Counted from the first letter of the stretch, positions 44,580 to 57,690 are shown. The stretch is DNA of 64,000 nucleotides from Gymnogyps californianus (GCF_018139145.2 NC_059486.1:186001-250000), one strand, 5' to 3'. A program made the numbers and translations. Notes: generated by a model not told the origin, from the letters alone.

Positions 44580-45065
44580 TGCTTTAAATGAAATTCCACT
44601 TTGTTTACGTTTTCAAATTAACATGCTGAAGATGTTGGGCTAGAATGTCTTTTTCTTCACAACCTAGAGGTTTTGGAAAAAGAGCAACAAGCTTTAAGAT
44701 TTTGATCCTTGAGTGTCCTAAATCGGGAAGTTTACATTTAAAAATCACTCAGTGAGATTCTCATAAAACAAGCATCAACTTGGAACCGCGTGTTATTTTC
44801 ATCAGTCTTACCCTGGCAGCAAACACTCTTTCCCTGCAAGAAGAAGTAGAGGTTTCCAGTAGTAGATGGACTCCTGGACTATGCTTCACAGCATTAAAAA
44901 GGTCAAAACTGGTGAAAACATTTTGGCTTAGATTTTACCACTACACTACAACTTGTGTAATTATTGATGCCTTCGATATGTAGTGGGATGAGGCTGGGAG
45001 TTAAGATTTCAGACGTGCCTAGGGCGTGCTCAGGCAGCTTTCTGCCATCGCACTAGTGCATTTAC

Positions 45066-45071
45066 AATAAA
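45066..45071 (+). terminator. Candidate MAJIN poly(A) signal AATAAA, unit B
   Basis: Canonical signal about 0.7 kb after the stop. Which of the two downstream signals is used cannot be told from sequence. Confidence 0.35.
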
Positions 45072-46828
45072 CCATCATTCTTCAGCCATCTCCTGAGCTG
45101 AGACACCGTCAGCACGTACGTGCCCAATGCTAGTCTAACACATAACGCCGAGTGGCTTTTACTTTACCAGTAGCAACATGCAGCCCTGTACCTGCGTCTC
45201 AGGGGTAACTTGTCTGGCAGAATGAGACGATGCTCTAAATGAGTCAGCTAACGCAACACAGGGTCTGCTTGGCTTGTTTCCACCCTGCTCCACGGATTAT
45301 CCACCCTACGTACCGATGTATACATTACAAGAAGTTAAAGTGGTCTGCTTCAAATGAGCGTGATTCACGTCCGCCTCTGCTGGGGAACCTGCCCCTGTCC
45401 CACACGAAGGAGCACCGTCATCCCTGAGGCCAAGCATCTTCTGGGCAGCCCGGCGCTGGTTCTTCTTCCGCTCAGGCACCGAGGACTAAGCTGTACCTTG
45501 TGAGATCTTCCCTCTCCCCGACCCCTACCAGAGCAGAACACAACACAGCCTGGTCACGTCCCGCGAGGGCTTCAAGTCTGTCCAGGGCCTTTCCTGCAAA
45601 CTCACCTGCAGGCAGGGTCAGGAGGAATTACCACCTGGGGTTACCAAAAGGCAGGCCATGTATAAAAAAAATCAAAATTTAACGTTTTCATCCGACTGTA
45701 AACTGTACCCATAAAGCAGAGTGACAGAGAGGGACATGCGATCAGGAGACACGGACAGACAGGTACACGTGAACACAGGAGGATGGACAGAGACGTGACG
45801 ACAGACCCGAGTTACTGACAAGAAGCAGTAGAGGAAATCTGGCCAAGAAGTAGACAGACAAACGTCAGGTAGGACAGAGAGCAGAAAGAGGAAAAATGGT
45901 TGAGGAATTGTTAGCAGAAAGACACCCAGGCAGCTGGCCGTATGATGGTGTCAGCGGTGAGGTCGGCGGAGGAGGAACACTTCACTGGCTGAAGCTACAG
46001 CATGCACACAAAGACATGTTGATTTCTCAGCCTGGAAAATGCCGTTACAGAATTATGGGCAATATTTGCAAGATGTGCATCCCTTTTGGAAAATCGTTGT
46101 AGGCGATAAAGAAAATGGTTTCATTAAATCTCAACAAAAGTATTTTTTATTTTAACTGGGATAGGCATTCTTGTGACTTTGAGAAAGCCTCTTGTTCTTC
46201 CAACAAGTGGCCTTCTTCTACAAGGAGAGGGAAAGGTACTTAAAGAAGAACAAGCAGAAACAAGCAAGCCAGGCTGTTTCTCGGGGGAAGTCTTCCCTCT
46301 CTTCCCCTTGGCATCCCACAAATGCTGGGAAAAGCCACACGCTTCCCGAGGTACCTGGGCTCACGGCACTGCTGCTGTATCGCTGGCACTGACAACGGCC
46401 CTTGGTGCTCCTCGCTGCTGAAGTCGGTGTGACCAGGCTGGAGAGCTCGTTTGTGAGAGAAGTCGGAACTGGAAAAGGCTCCTCCGTTTTTCCTCTTCAC
46501 GCAGGACATTTTTGTGCTACTTACCGACCCCCCAAAAGGGGGATCTCATCTGCCCTGGAGCTGCTTGTCCTGCTGCTGGCTTTGCCGGTCACTCGTGTGT
46601 ATTCAGCAGGGTGTCCTGCCTCTCTGCGGTCCCTTGTGCTTATTTTGTTCTTTGTCTTGCAACTTCTGGCACTCGTATGCCTCCTGCGTGCAGCTCTGCG
46701 TGGCTCCGCCTGCCCCTGCCTGTAGTGGCCCCGTTGCTCACACACTGGTGTGTGTAAAATGCTTCTATGTAGTATCTATAGTATGTAGCCTGTGTAGTCC
46801 CTGACAACACCCTCAGAGAGAGCATCTC

Positions 46829-47060
46829 CTAAAGTCTCGGGTGGATCCCGGAGGAGAGAGCTTCCTTTAAAGAGAAAAATCATCTCGGGTAGCTTCCCTG
46901 GAGGAGTCTGGGGCTGCTGCCCGGGATCTCGGGTCCCTCAAGCAGAGGTCAAAGGACTCCGGGAGATGCCCGGGAGGAATTCCGCCTGCATCCCGGCGGA
47001 GAGAGCTCTCTTTCAGAGAGGAAGATCGCCTCGGGCACCTTCCCTGGAGCAGTCCGGGGC
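46829..47060 (+). repeat. Short minisatellite stretch, unit B
   Basis: About one and a half units joined abruptly to the 30-base block start at 46796-46825, then into the same CR1 5' region as in unit A. Confidence 0.85.
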
Positions 47061-47189
47061 CGCTGCCCAGCCGTTCCGGTAACCAGCAGTCCGTCGCCCA
47101 GGCGAGCTGCCCCGGAGCCGGCCCGGCCCGCAGCGGCCCGGCAGCTCTCCGCGCGCAGGGGGTCTCGTGACCCGCCGGCAGCCGGCAGC

Positions 47190-47250
47190 AGCTCTCGCGA
47201 GAGCCGCCGCCGAGGCCTGGGCGTTGCCAGGCAACGGCGGGAGCTTTAAA
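47190..47250 (+). promoter_or_regulatory. Promoter-like cluster with RFX X-box, unit B
   Basis: The perfect palindrome TCTCGCGAGA at 47193-47202, the X-box GTTGCCAGGCAAC at 47223-47235 and TTTAAA at about 47245 keep the order and spacing seen in unit A. Confidence 0.35.
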
Positions 47251-48140
47251 CGCGCTGTAACGGCAGCGAGCCGTCAGTCGCCGAGCGGAGCGGCTCCGGC
47301 CCGCTCCTCTCCCTCGGCGGCGGCTCCCTCCCTCCCTCCCTCCCTCCCTCCCTCCCTCGGCGGCCCCCTCTCTTCCCTCGCCCCCGCCCCTGTCAAAAGC
47401 GGCCTGGGGAGGGCTGCGACCGGAGCAGCAGTGGCGCGGCAGTCGGCGTGGAAGGGCGTCGTCACCCTGCCAGCTCGAGGGGTGAGTGCCGTGGGTGGTC
47501 ATCCCCCTCTCAGCAGGAGCTGGGCTCTGGCAGCCACCCGGCAGAAAGCCCTGTCCTCTGCGCTCGCCAGCATGGCTGTGGCAGCCCAGACAGAGCTCCC
47601 GCGGCAGCATGCAGCCGTCCAGGCCTCAGGCTGCGGGGCGTGCCAGAGCCTCTCGCTGGTCATGGGTGGCAGGAGCGGGAACGAGGTGTGAGGTGTGACC
47701 AAGCGGGCGACCTGCTCGGCCTGGTGGCAGAGCTACGAGGGGAAGCAGAAAGGCTGAGGAGCGTCAGGGAGTCTGGGGGGGCGAGAGAGAGAGAGAGAGG
47801 CTGGTGGAACCCTGCTCTGCCCTCCCTGGGACAGAAGCAGGGAGAGCCACCAGGCAAAACCCAAGATGAAGGGGAGCCTGTGTCCTCCCCCGCCAGGCTG
47901 AAGGCAGTAGCTGAAAGGAAAGGAGCGAATGGCGGCAAGGCCACGCTCGGGGTGGCAGGCGAGCCCCCTCCTTGCCCACCTCGCCTCCCCGGGTGCCTCT
48001 GTACAACAGGTATGAGGCTCTGGATGCGGAAGGCCAGTCCATGGGTGATGTGGATGACGGCCCATCTACACGGGAGGTGTTGCCGAGGCCATAAAGGCCT
48101 ACCCCCGTGTCACAACCACCTCCACGAGGAAGAAAAGCTT
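47240..48140 (+). mobile_element. CR1 LINE 5' region and ORF1 fragment, unit B
   Basis: Same fragment as in unit A. One frame reads CDQAGDLLGLVAELRGEAER then LRSVRESGG, typical of the cysteine/coil part of CR1 ORF1. It is truncated at the same place, so older than the duplication. Confidence 0.7.
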
Positions 48141-48470
48141 CCTAAACGCCTTCTGGAGCCTAGGTGCGGCTGGATCCAATCTTAGGCTCAGGCTTGGACA
48201 GTGGTTTCTGTCCAACGGAATTATCTAGAGAATGTTTCTAATAAGATTGCGTCGCTACATGGATTAGTAACGTTTCATTCGTATTAATTCATCTGTTGCA
48301 GGTAAGGGATCTCTCCGCCTTGGGGAAGGAAGGATCTCTTAGTCTCAGGTAAGGAATCTCTAACCTCGAGAGGTGTCCCTGCTCAAGAGGAGAGTCACCT
48401 GGCGTGCAGGCCAGCTGCAATTCGGGGAGAGCTCAAACTGGGCCCACCCTGATGGTAATATTTATGGAGT

Positions 48471-49054
48471 TGTCGTGGTTTAACCCCAGTCAGCAACTCA
48501 GCACCACGCAGCCGTTTCCCCTCCCCTCCCAGTGGGGCGAGGAGGAGGAAAGCAAAGGAAAAAAAAAAGTAAAACTCGTGGGTTGAGATAAGAACAGTTT
48601 AATAACTAAAGTAAAATATAATACTAACAATAGTAATAATGAAATATAATAATAATAGTAATGAAAAGGGATGCAACAAAAAGAAGGGGGGGAATGAAAA
48701 AAACAGTGATGCACAATGCAATTGCTCACCACCCGCTGACCGATGCTCAGTTAGTTCCCGATCCGCGCCTCCCGGCCAGCTCCCCCTGTTTATATACTGG
48801 CATGACGTTCCATGGTATGGAATAACCCTTTGGCTAGTTCAGGTCAGCTGCCCTGGCTCTGCTCCCTCCCAGCTCCTTGCACACCTGCTTGCTGGCAGAG
48901 CATGGGAAACTGAAAAGTCCTTGGCTGAAGATAAGCGCTACTTAACACTCTGATGTTAGTTGTTATCAACATCATTCTCACACGAAATCCAAAACACAGC
49001 ACTGTACCAGCTACTAAGAAGAGAGTTAACTCTGTCCCAGCCGAAACCAGGACA
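48471..49054 (-). mobile_element. Solo LTR of an avian ERVL-type element, only in unit B
   Basis: 584 bases starting TGTCGTGGTTT and ending AAACCAGGACA (imperfect inverted ends). Flanked by GGAGT at 48466-48470 and 49055-49059, while unit A has a single GGAGT at the empty site (about 17649-17655). On the - strand it has a TATATAAA box near 48795 and an ATTAAA-type poly(A) signal near 48600. No internal viral genes are present. Confidence 0.93.
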
Positions 49055-49655
49055 GGAGTGAAGTAGTTGGCTGCTAGTCAATAGTACAGCAAGATGGATG
49101 TCTTCGCTTTAGCTCTGGTACGTTGTTCTGTACTTTGGTTATCTTGCACTTTGGGGTTTCAAAACCACCTTTCGAAGTATTTTTCCGAGGCACCTTCACT
49201 CCCTTGTACGGGAGCCAGGAGCTTTCCAGCTTGCAGGCTCACCGCAGGGCGTGAGGCCTGTTGCTCCTTCGTCAGCCTGAACCAAAGTACGGCTAGGAGC
49301 CAAGCGTATCTGTCGCGATAGTCCCCGACAACACCCTCAGAGAGAGCACGTCCAGGCAGACAGCCTTGCTCCTTGCAGGAGGAGGCCAGGCACTGCACAG
49401 GGCAGGTGCTCTCAGCTTGCTCTTACCAGCAAGAGGAGTGGGAGAGCTCCAGCCCTGAGCAGGCACCTCTTGCCGTAGGCAGAGGCTGACCATGAGTGAC
49501 CCGCTCGCACGCAGGACGGTGCGGTGGGTCTGTCTGAGAGGATGCTTAAACCTCCTCTGCACGTGAACCTGAGGAGGGCAAGGTGACAAGGAACTGCGGT
49601 GGGGGGCGAGACGGAAAGCCCTAAAGATGAGGAGAGAACTAAATGCCTGAGAAAA

Positions 49656-50385
49656 CCGGGGAAGAAGAAACACGTTGTCCAGGGGAGAAGAGAAAACCGA
49701 GGGAAGACCCTTGGCTTCCCACTTTCCCGCCGCCAGCAGCAGTGTCGGCGTGTGTGTGAGCTGTCTGCCTGGACAGCCCTGTGGCTCTCCCTTGGCATGG
49801 CTCGCGGCTCTTCTCTGCAGACATTACTGGGACCCTGGATGGATGTCCTGCTGCTGTGGGGATGAACAACAATCTCAAGAGGACTGCTGCAGCAGGCTCT
49901 GTCCTGGGAATGGGGAAGGGCGATGGAAGTGGGGGGTCAGGCTGGCTGCGGGCTGACAGTCGGGTCCCACTTTTTCACTAAGAGGTATTTATCCACCCAA
50001 AGACGTTCTTCCACCCGGCCAGGACAACGGGGACGCGGGGCACACCGAGCGGCTGCCACGGGACGGCCGGGGCACCAGGGCCGGGATCTCGGGGCAGCGC
50101 AGGAGGGGAGCGCTCCGCAGCTGCGTCCCCATTCGGGTCGGACCCCTCTGCCCTCCCCTCCTCTGCCTCCCCCTGCCCTCGCCTCTGCCCCGCTTGGGCG
50201 AGCACAGTCGAGCCGTGCTGATCGGCCTCGTTGAGCTGATCTGAGCATGGCGGAGCCCCCCCACCTGTACCCCTCCTGCCAGCCCCGGCCACACATCTCA
50301 CCGTCCCCTGCCCGCATCTTGCCTGCTCCCCTACCCAGCACTTCCCTCCCGATCCTGGGAATCCTACGCGGAGTCATGGGTCCCT
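49656..50385 (+). repeat. 0.7-kb block, unit B
   Basis: Single copy in unit B, immediately before the minisatellite array. Nearly identical to 18250-18975. Confidence 0.85.
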
Positions 50386-50394
50386 ACAGCAGAG

Positions 50395-53300
50395 GCCAGA
50401 AGGCTCCGGGAGATGCCAGAAAGGAATTTTGCGTGCATCCCGGAAGAGAGAGTTTCCTTTAGAAAGCAAAGATGATCTCGGATAGCTTCCTTGGAGGAGT
50501 CTGGGCTGCGACCTGGGATCTCAGGTCCCTAAAACACAGGTCAAAAGCCTCCGGGAAATGCCTGGGAGGAATCTCGGGTGGATCCTGGAGGAGAGAGCTT
50601 CCTTTAAGGAGGAAAAATGATCTCGGGTAGCTTCCTTGGAGGAGTCTGGGGCTGCTACCCGGGATCTCAGGTCCCTCAAGAAGAGGTCAAAAGCCTCCGG
50701 GAGATGCCTGGGAGGAATCTCGGGTGGATCCCGGAGGAGAGAGCTTCATTTAAAACGAGAAATCATCTCGGGTAGCTTCCCTGGAGGAGTCTGGGGCTGC
50801 TACCCGGGATCTCAGGGTCCCTCAAGAAGAGGTCAAAAGCCTCCGGGAGATGCCTGGGAGGAATCTCGGGTGGATCCCGGAGGAGAGAGCTTCCTTTAAG
50901 GAGGAAAATCATCTCGGGTAGCTTCCCTGGAGGAGTCTGGGGCTGCTACCCGGGATCTCAGGGTCCCTAAAGAAGAGGTCAAAATCCTCCGGGAGATGCC
51001 TGGGAGGAATCTCGGGTGGATCCCGGAGGAGAGAGCTTCCTTTAAGGAGGAAAAATCATCTCGGGTAGCTTCCCTGGAGGAGTCTGGGGCTGCTACCCGG
51101 GATCTCAGGTCCCTAAAGACAGAGGTCAAAATCCTCCGGGAGATGCCTGGGAGGAATCTCGGGTGGATCCCGGAGGAGAGAGCTTCCTTTAAGGAGGAAA
51201 AATCATCTCGGGTAGCTTCCCTGGAGGAGTCTGGGGCTGCTACCCGGGATCTCAGGTCCTAAAGCAGAGGTCAAAATCCTCCGGGAGATGCCTGGGAGGA
51301 ATCTCGGTGGATCCCGGAGGAGAGAGCTTCCTTTAAGGAGGAAAATCATCTCGGGTAGCTTCCCTGGAGGAGTCTGGGGCTGCTACCCGGGATCTCAGGT
51401 CCCTAAAGCAGAGGTCAAAATCCTCCGGGAGATGCCTGGGAGGAATCTCGGGTGGATCCCGGAGGAGAGAGCTTCCTTTAAGGAGGAAATCATCTCGGGT
51501 AGCTTCCCTGGAGGAGTCTGGGGCTGCTACCCGGGATCTCAGGTCCCTAAAGCAGAGGTCAAAAGCCTCCGGGAGATGCCTGGGAGGAATCTCGGGTGGA
51601 TCCCGGAGGAGAGAGCTTCCTTTAGAGAGGAAATCATCTCGGGTAGCTTCCCTGGAGGAGTCTGGGGCTGCTACCCGGGATCTCAGGTCCTAAAGCAGAG
51701 GTCAAAAGCCTCCGGGAGATGCCTGGGAGGAATCTCGGGTGGATCCCGGAGGAGAGAGCTTCCTTTAAGGAGGAAAAATCATCTCGGGTAGCTTCCCTGG
51801 AGGAGTCTGGGGCTGCTACCCGGGATCTCAGGTCCCTAAAGAGAGGTCAAAAGCCTCCGGGAGATGCCTGGGAGGAATCTCGGGTGGATCCCGGAGGAGA
51901 GAGATTCCTTTAAGAGGAAAAATCATCTCGGGTAGCTTCCCTGGAGGAGTCTGGGGCTGCTACCCGGGATCTCAGGTCCCTAAAGAAGAGGTCAAAATCC
52001 TCCGGGAGATGCCTGGGAGGAATCTCGGGTGGATCCCGGAGGAGAGAGCTTCCTTTAAGAGAGAAATCATCTCGGGTAGCTTCCCTGGAGGAGTCTGGGG
52101 CTGCTACCCGGGATCTCAGGTCCCTCAAGAAGAGGTCAAAATCCTCCGGGAGATGCCTGGGAGGAGTCTCGGGTGGATCCCGGAGGAGAGAGCTTCCTTT
52201 AAGGAGGAAAATCATCTCGGGTAGCTTCCCTGGAGGAGTCTGGGGCTGCTACCCGGGATCTCAGGTCCCTCAAGAAGAGGTCAAAATCCTCCGGGAGATG
52301 CCTGGGAGGAATCTCGGGTGGATCCCGGAGGAGAGAGCTTCCTTTAGAGAGGAAATCATCTCGGGTAGCTTCCCTGGAGGAGTCTGGGGCTGCTACCCGG
52401 GATCTCAGGTCCCTCAAGAAGAGGTCAAAAGCCTCCGGGAGATGCCTGGGAGGAGTCTCGGGTGGATCCCGGAGGAGAGAGCTTCCTTTAGGAGGAAATC
52501 ATCTCGGGTAGCTTCCCTGGAGGAGTCTGGGGCTGCTACCCGGGATCTCAGGTCCCTCAAGAAGAGGTCAAAATCCTCCGGGAGATGCCTGGGAGGAATC
52601 TCGGGTGGATCCCGGAGGAGAGAGCTTCCTTTAGGAGGAAAATCATCTCGGGTAGCTTCCCTGGAGGAGTCTGGGGCTGCTACCCGGGATCTCAGGTCCC
52701 TCAAGAAGAGGTCAAAAGCCTCCGGGAGATGCCTGGGAGGAATCTCGGGTGGATCCCGGAGGAGAGAGCTTCCTTTAGAGAGGAAATCATCTCGGGTAGC
52801 TTCCCTGGAGGAGTCTGGGGCTGCTACCCGGGATCTCAGGTCCCTAAAGAAGAGGTCAAAATCCTCCGGGAGATGCCTGGGAGGAATCTCGGGTGGATCC
52901 CGGAGGAGAGAGCTTCCTTTAGAGAGGGAAATCATCTCGGGTAGCTTCCCTGGAGGAGTCTGGGGCTGCTACCCGGGATCTCAGGGTCCCTCAAGAAGAG
53001 GTCAAAATCCTCCGGGAGATGCCTGGGAGGAATCTCGGGTGGATCCCGGAGGAGAGAGCTTCCTTTAAGGAGAAAATCATCTCGGGTAGCTTCCCTGGAG
53101 GAGTCTGGGGCTGCTACCCGGGATCTCAGGTCCCTAAAGCAGAGGTCAAAATCCTCCGGGAGATGCCTGGGAGGAATCTCGGGTGGATCCCGGAGGAGAG
53201 AGCTTCCTTTAAGGAGGAAAAATCATCTCGGGTAGCTTCCCTGGAGGAGTCTGGGGCTGCTACCCGGGATCTCAGGTCCCTAAAGAAGAGGTCAAAAGCC

Positions 53301-56090
53301 TCCGGGAGATGCCTGGGAGGAATCTCGGGTGGATCCCGGAGGAGAGAGCTTCCTTTAAGGAGAGAAATCATCTCGGGTAGCTTCCCTGGAGGAGTCTGGG
53401 GCTGCTACCCGGGATCTCAGGGTCCCTAAAGCAAAGGTCAAAATCCTCCGGGAGATGCCTGGGAGGAATCTCGGGTGGATCCCGGAGGAGAGAGCTTCCT
53501 TTAGAGAAGAAATCATCTCGGGTAGCTTCCCTGGAGGAGTCTGGGGCTGCTACCCGGGATCTCAGGTCCCTAAAGAAGAGGTCAAAAGCCTCCGGGAGAT
53601 GCCTGGGAGGAATCTCGGGTGGATCCCGGAGGAGAGAGCTTCCTTTAAGGAGAAAATCATCTCGGGTAGCTTCCCTGGAGGAGTCTGGGGCTGCTACCCG
53701 GGATCTCAGGTCCCTAAAGAAGAGGTCAAAAGCCTCCGGGAGATGCCTGGGAGGAATCTCGGGTGGATCCCGGAGGAGAGAGCTTCCTTTAAGAGAGAAA
53801 TCATCTCGGGTAGCTTCCCTGGAGGAGTCTGGGGCTGCTACCCGGGATCTCAGGTCCCTAAAGAAGAGGTCAAAATCCTCCGGGAGATGCCTGGGAGGAA
53901 TCTCGGGTGGATCCCGGAGGAGAGAGCTTCCTTTAAGGAGAGAAATCATCTCGGGTAGCTTCCCTGGAGGAGTCTGGGGCTGCTACCCGGGATCTCAGGT
54001 CCCTCAAGAAGAGGTCAAAATCCTCCGGGAGATGCCTGGGAGGAATCTCGGGTGGATCCCGGAGGAGAGAGCTTCCTTTAGAGACAGAAATCATCTCGGG
54101 TAGCTTCCCTGGAGGAGTCTGGGGCTGCTACCCGGGATCTCAGGGTCCCTCAAGAAGAGGTGAAAATCCTCCGGGAGATGCCTGGGAGGAATCTCGGGTG
54201 GATCCCGGAGGAGAGAGCTTCCTTAAGGAGGAAAAATCATCTCGGGTAGCTTCCCTGGAGGAGTCTGGGGCTGCTACCCGGGATCTCAGGTCCCTACAGA
54301 AGAGGTCAAAATCCTCCGGGAGATGCCTGGGAGGAATCTCGGGTGGATCCCGGAGGAGAGAGCTTCCTTTAGGAGAGAAATCATCTCGGGTAGCTTCCCT
54401 GGAGGAGTCTGGGGCTGCTACCCGGGATCTCAGGTCCCTACAGAAGAGGTCAAAATCCTCCGGGAGATGCCTGGGAGGAATCTCGGGTGGATCCCGGAGG
54501 AGAGAGCTTCCTTTAAGAGAGAAATCATCTCGGGTAGCTTCCCTGGAGGAGTCTGGGGCTGCTACCCGGGATCTCAGGTCCCTAAGAAGAGGTCAAAATC
54601 CTCCGGGAGATGCCTGGGAGGAGTCTCGGGTGGATCCCGGAGGAGAGAGCTTCCTTTAGAGAGGAAAATCATCTCGGGTAGCTTCCCTGGAGGAGTCTGG
54701 GGCTGCTACCCGGGATCTCAGGGTCCCTAAAGCAGAGGTGAAAATCCTCCGGGAGATGCCTGGGAGGAATCTCGGGTGGATCCCGGAGGAGAGAGATTCC
54801 TTTAGAGAGGAAATCATCTCGGGTAGCTTCCCTGGAGGAGTCTGGGGCTGCTACCCGGGATCTCAGGTCCCTAAAGAACAGGTCAAAAGCCTCCGGGAGA
54901 TGCCTGGGAGGAGTCTCGGGTGGATCCCGGAGGAGAGAGCTTCCTTTAGAGAGGGAAATCATCTCGGGTAGCTTCCCTGGAGGAGTCTGGGGCTGCTACC
55001 CAGGATCTCAGGTCCCTCAAGAAGAGGTCAAAATCCTCCGGGAGATGCCTGGGAGGAATCTCAGGTGGATCCCGGAGGAGAGAGCTTCCTTAAGGAGGAA
55101 AATCATCTCGGGTATCTTCCCTGGAGGAGTCTGGGGCTGCTACCCGGGATCTCAGGTCCCTAAAGCACAGGTCAAAATCCTCCGGGAGATGCCTGGGAGG
55201 AATCTCGGGTGGATCCCGGAGGAGAGAGCTCCTTTAAGGAGGAAAATCATCTCGGGTAGCTTCCCTGGAGGAGTCTGGGGCTGCTACCCGGGATCTCAGG
55301 TCCCTAAAGAAGAGGTCAAAAGCCTCCGGGAGATGCCTGGGAGGAATCTCGGGTGGATCCGAGGAGAGAGTTCCTTTAAGAGAGAAATCATCTCGGGTAG
55401 CTTCCCTGGAGGAGTCTGGGGCTGCTACCCGGGATCTCAGGTCCCTGAAGAACAGGTCAAAGACTCCGGGAGATGCCTGGGAGGAATCTCGGGTGGATCC
55501 CGGAGGATAGAGCTTCCTTTAGAGACAGAAATCATGTCGGGTAGCTTCCCTGGAGGAGTCTGGGGCTGCTACCCGGGATCTCAGGTGCCTAAAGAAGAGG
55601 TCAAAATCCTCCGGGAGATGCCTGGGAGGAGTCTCGGGTGGATCCCAGAGGAGAGAGCTTCCTTTTAGGGAGAGAAATCATCTCGGGTAGCTTCCCTGGA
55701 GGAGTCTGGGGCTGCTACCCGGGATCTCAGGTCCCTCAAGAAGAGGTCAAAAGCCTCCGGGAGATGCCTGGGAGGAATCTCGGGTGGATCCCGGAGGAGA
55801 GAGCTTCTTTTAAGGAGGAAAAATCATCTCGGGTAGCTTCCCTGGAGGAGTCTGGGGCTGCTACCCGGGATGTCAGGTCCCTAAAGCACAGGTTAAAAGC
55901 CTCCGGGAGATGCCTGGGAGGAGTCTCGGGTGGATCCCAGAGGAGAGAGCTTCATTTAAAGTGAAAAGTGATCTCGGGTGTCTTCCTTGCAGGAGTCTGG
56001 GGCTGCTACGCGGAATATCCAGGCTATATAAGAAAAGGTCAGAGCCTGTCTCAGCTGGATCCTGGTGGAGAGAGTTTCCTTTAAACTAGG
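50395..56090 (+). repeat. 145-bp minisatellite array, unit B (about 38 units)
   Basis: Same unit as the array of unit A, but 20 or so units shorter. It is richer in the CTAAAGCAGAGG variant (51260, 51400, 51550, 51690, 53140, 54730), and more degenerate towards the right end (54700-56090). Confidence 0.97.
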
Positions 56091-56663
56091 CCCAACAGCT
56101 CAGGCAGTTGCCCGAGAGGAACCCTTGGTGGCCTCCTGGGATGACAGAGACCTGCCCGAGGCAGAAACCTGTCTCAGGTCTCCGTGCTTGGAAGCCCCTG
56201 AGATGCCTCCAGGGAAGAGAGGGAAGGGGCTGGACAGTACTGGTGTCCCCTGGAGCCATGGCAGCCCCGGGGAGCCAGGCAGCAAGTCTTGCTCACATGC
56301 TCAGGAACAGCCGGCCGCCAGTTCTGGGGTCAGGAAGGAGTTTTTTCCCCCGGGCAGATTGGCACAGGTCCCGGGGGTTTTTTCGCCTTCCTCTGCAGCA
56401 TCGAGCACGGCCCCTTGCCAGGGCTCCTCGGGGCCTTTTCTGGCCAGCGATTCCCTGCTCTTGCAGGACCAGGAGTCCAGCTGTGCCCTCCATCCCTCCG
56501 CCTCTCTTCCCTGTGCCAGCCTGGCAGGGGAACCGCAAGGACCTCCAGGCATGAGGTCACCTGGGGGTCTTCTGCCCTCTGCAAAACACGGCCCGCTTGG
56601 CAAGGCTGCAGGCGCGATGCTCCGTCAGGAAGGAGCCGCCGCTTGCCGCCCGGCCGTGCCTGC

Positions 56664-56669
56664 AATAAA
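56664..56669 (+). terminator. Candidate poly(A) signal AATAAA, unit B
   Basis: Same AATAAA plus GT-rich element as at 28310. Confidence 0.4.
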
Positions 56670-57295
56670 AGCGGAGCCTTGGTCTCCTCTGCCGGAGTTG
56701 CTGGTTGTGTCTCGTCTGTCCTGGTCGCAGCCCGAGAGCATCTCCGCCGGCCCGGGCCTGATCCTGTTCCTCGGGCCCAGGGCTGCACCTGCACACCCTG
56801 CCCGCTCCGGGGGGGTCTGGCAGCCTCTGCCCTGCGGGGCGGCAGGGAGGGAGGGAGGGAGGGAGGGGAGCAGCTCTGCCCCCCCAGCCTGGCCAGCACC
56901 CAGCCCTTTCCTCCAGGGAGCGGCCGGGTCTGCCGTGGCCGTGCTGACCTCCAGCCCGGAGGGTTGGTCGGTGCTGCCAGCAGCAGGAGGAGCTGCTCTC
57001 CGGGAGAGCGCTCCAGCCTGGCCCCCTGCACCCCGTCCCGGGGGCCCCCGCCGGCTCGGCCTGGGGATGCCCGAGGGCTGCCCCTCTGCCTGCTCCCGTG
57101 GGGACCCGCTCACGGACCTGTTGGCCCGGCGCTTCTGCCCCTCGGGCCCTGCCGGTGCCTCCACAGCCTCCCACGGAGCAAGTCCCACCCGCTCCCTGGA
57201 ACCAGCCCCGGCCCCTGCCCGCACCCACCGGGAGCCCCCCGGCCCCCTCCGCGCCCAGACCTGCCCCGCCGCTCCGCCGGGCCTCCCGCCGCGCA

Positions 57296-57690
57296 GCCGA
57301 GCCCAACCGAGCTCAGCCGAACGGGACCGAGCCGAGCCGAGTCGAGCCCAGCCGAGCCGAGTCGAGCCCAGCCGAGGGGAACTGAGCCCAGCCGAGCCGA
57401 GACCAGCCGAGCCGAGACCAGCCGAGCCGAGCCGAGCCGAGCGGAGCCGACCTCAGCCGAGCCCTTCGAGCCGAGCGAGCCGAGCCCAGCCGAGCCGAGT
57501 CGAGCCCAGCCGAGGGAACTGAGCCCAGCCGAGCCCAGCCGAGCCCGCGGAGCCCAGCGGAGCCAAGCCGAGCCGAGCCGAGACCAGCCGAGTCGAGCCG
57601 AGCCGAGCCGAGCCGAGCCGAGCGGAGCCGACCTCAGCCGAGCCCTTCGGAGCCGAGCGGAGCCGAGCCCAGCCGAGCCGAGCGGAGCGG
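57296..57690. repeat. GAGCC/CGAGC pentamer array at the right array edge
   Basis: Counterpart of the 28946-29180 array but about 160 bp longer, with internal repeats of a longer period (blocks containing GACCTCAGCCGAGCCCTTCG occur twice). It ends at the truncated third unit. Confidence 0.9.

Larger units (their letters stand above)
44436..46795. other. MAJIN 3' flank present only in unit B (unit A is N here)
   Basis: AT-richer sequence holding the candidate MAJIN 3' UTR (to about 45100). After that I see no coding gene, RNA gene or familiar repeat. The open frame at 46402-46725 starts with GTG and shows no known domain. Confidence 0.5.
29162..57671 (+). repeat. Tandem macrosatellite unit B (about 28.5 kb, MAJIN-containing)
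   Basis: Second direct copy of the unit. Compared with A it has a shorter minisatellite (about 38 against 59 copies), a solo LTR at 48471-49054, 1.3 kb of extra sequence at 40769-42070, a 555-bp deletion inside a CR1 at 38290/38291, and a continuous sequence across the region that is N in A. MAJIN has an uninterrupted reading frame in this unit. Confidence 0.9.

Noticed and set aside
46402..46725. 107-residue leucine-rich frame that looks like a membrane protein
   Set aside because: GTG start, no homology recognised, and the region is absent from the sequenced part of unit A, so it cannot be compared.
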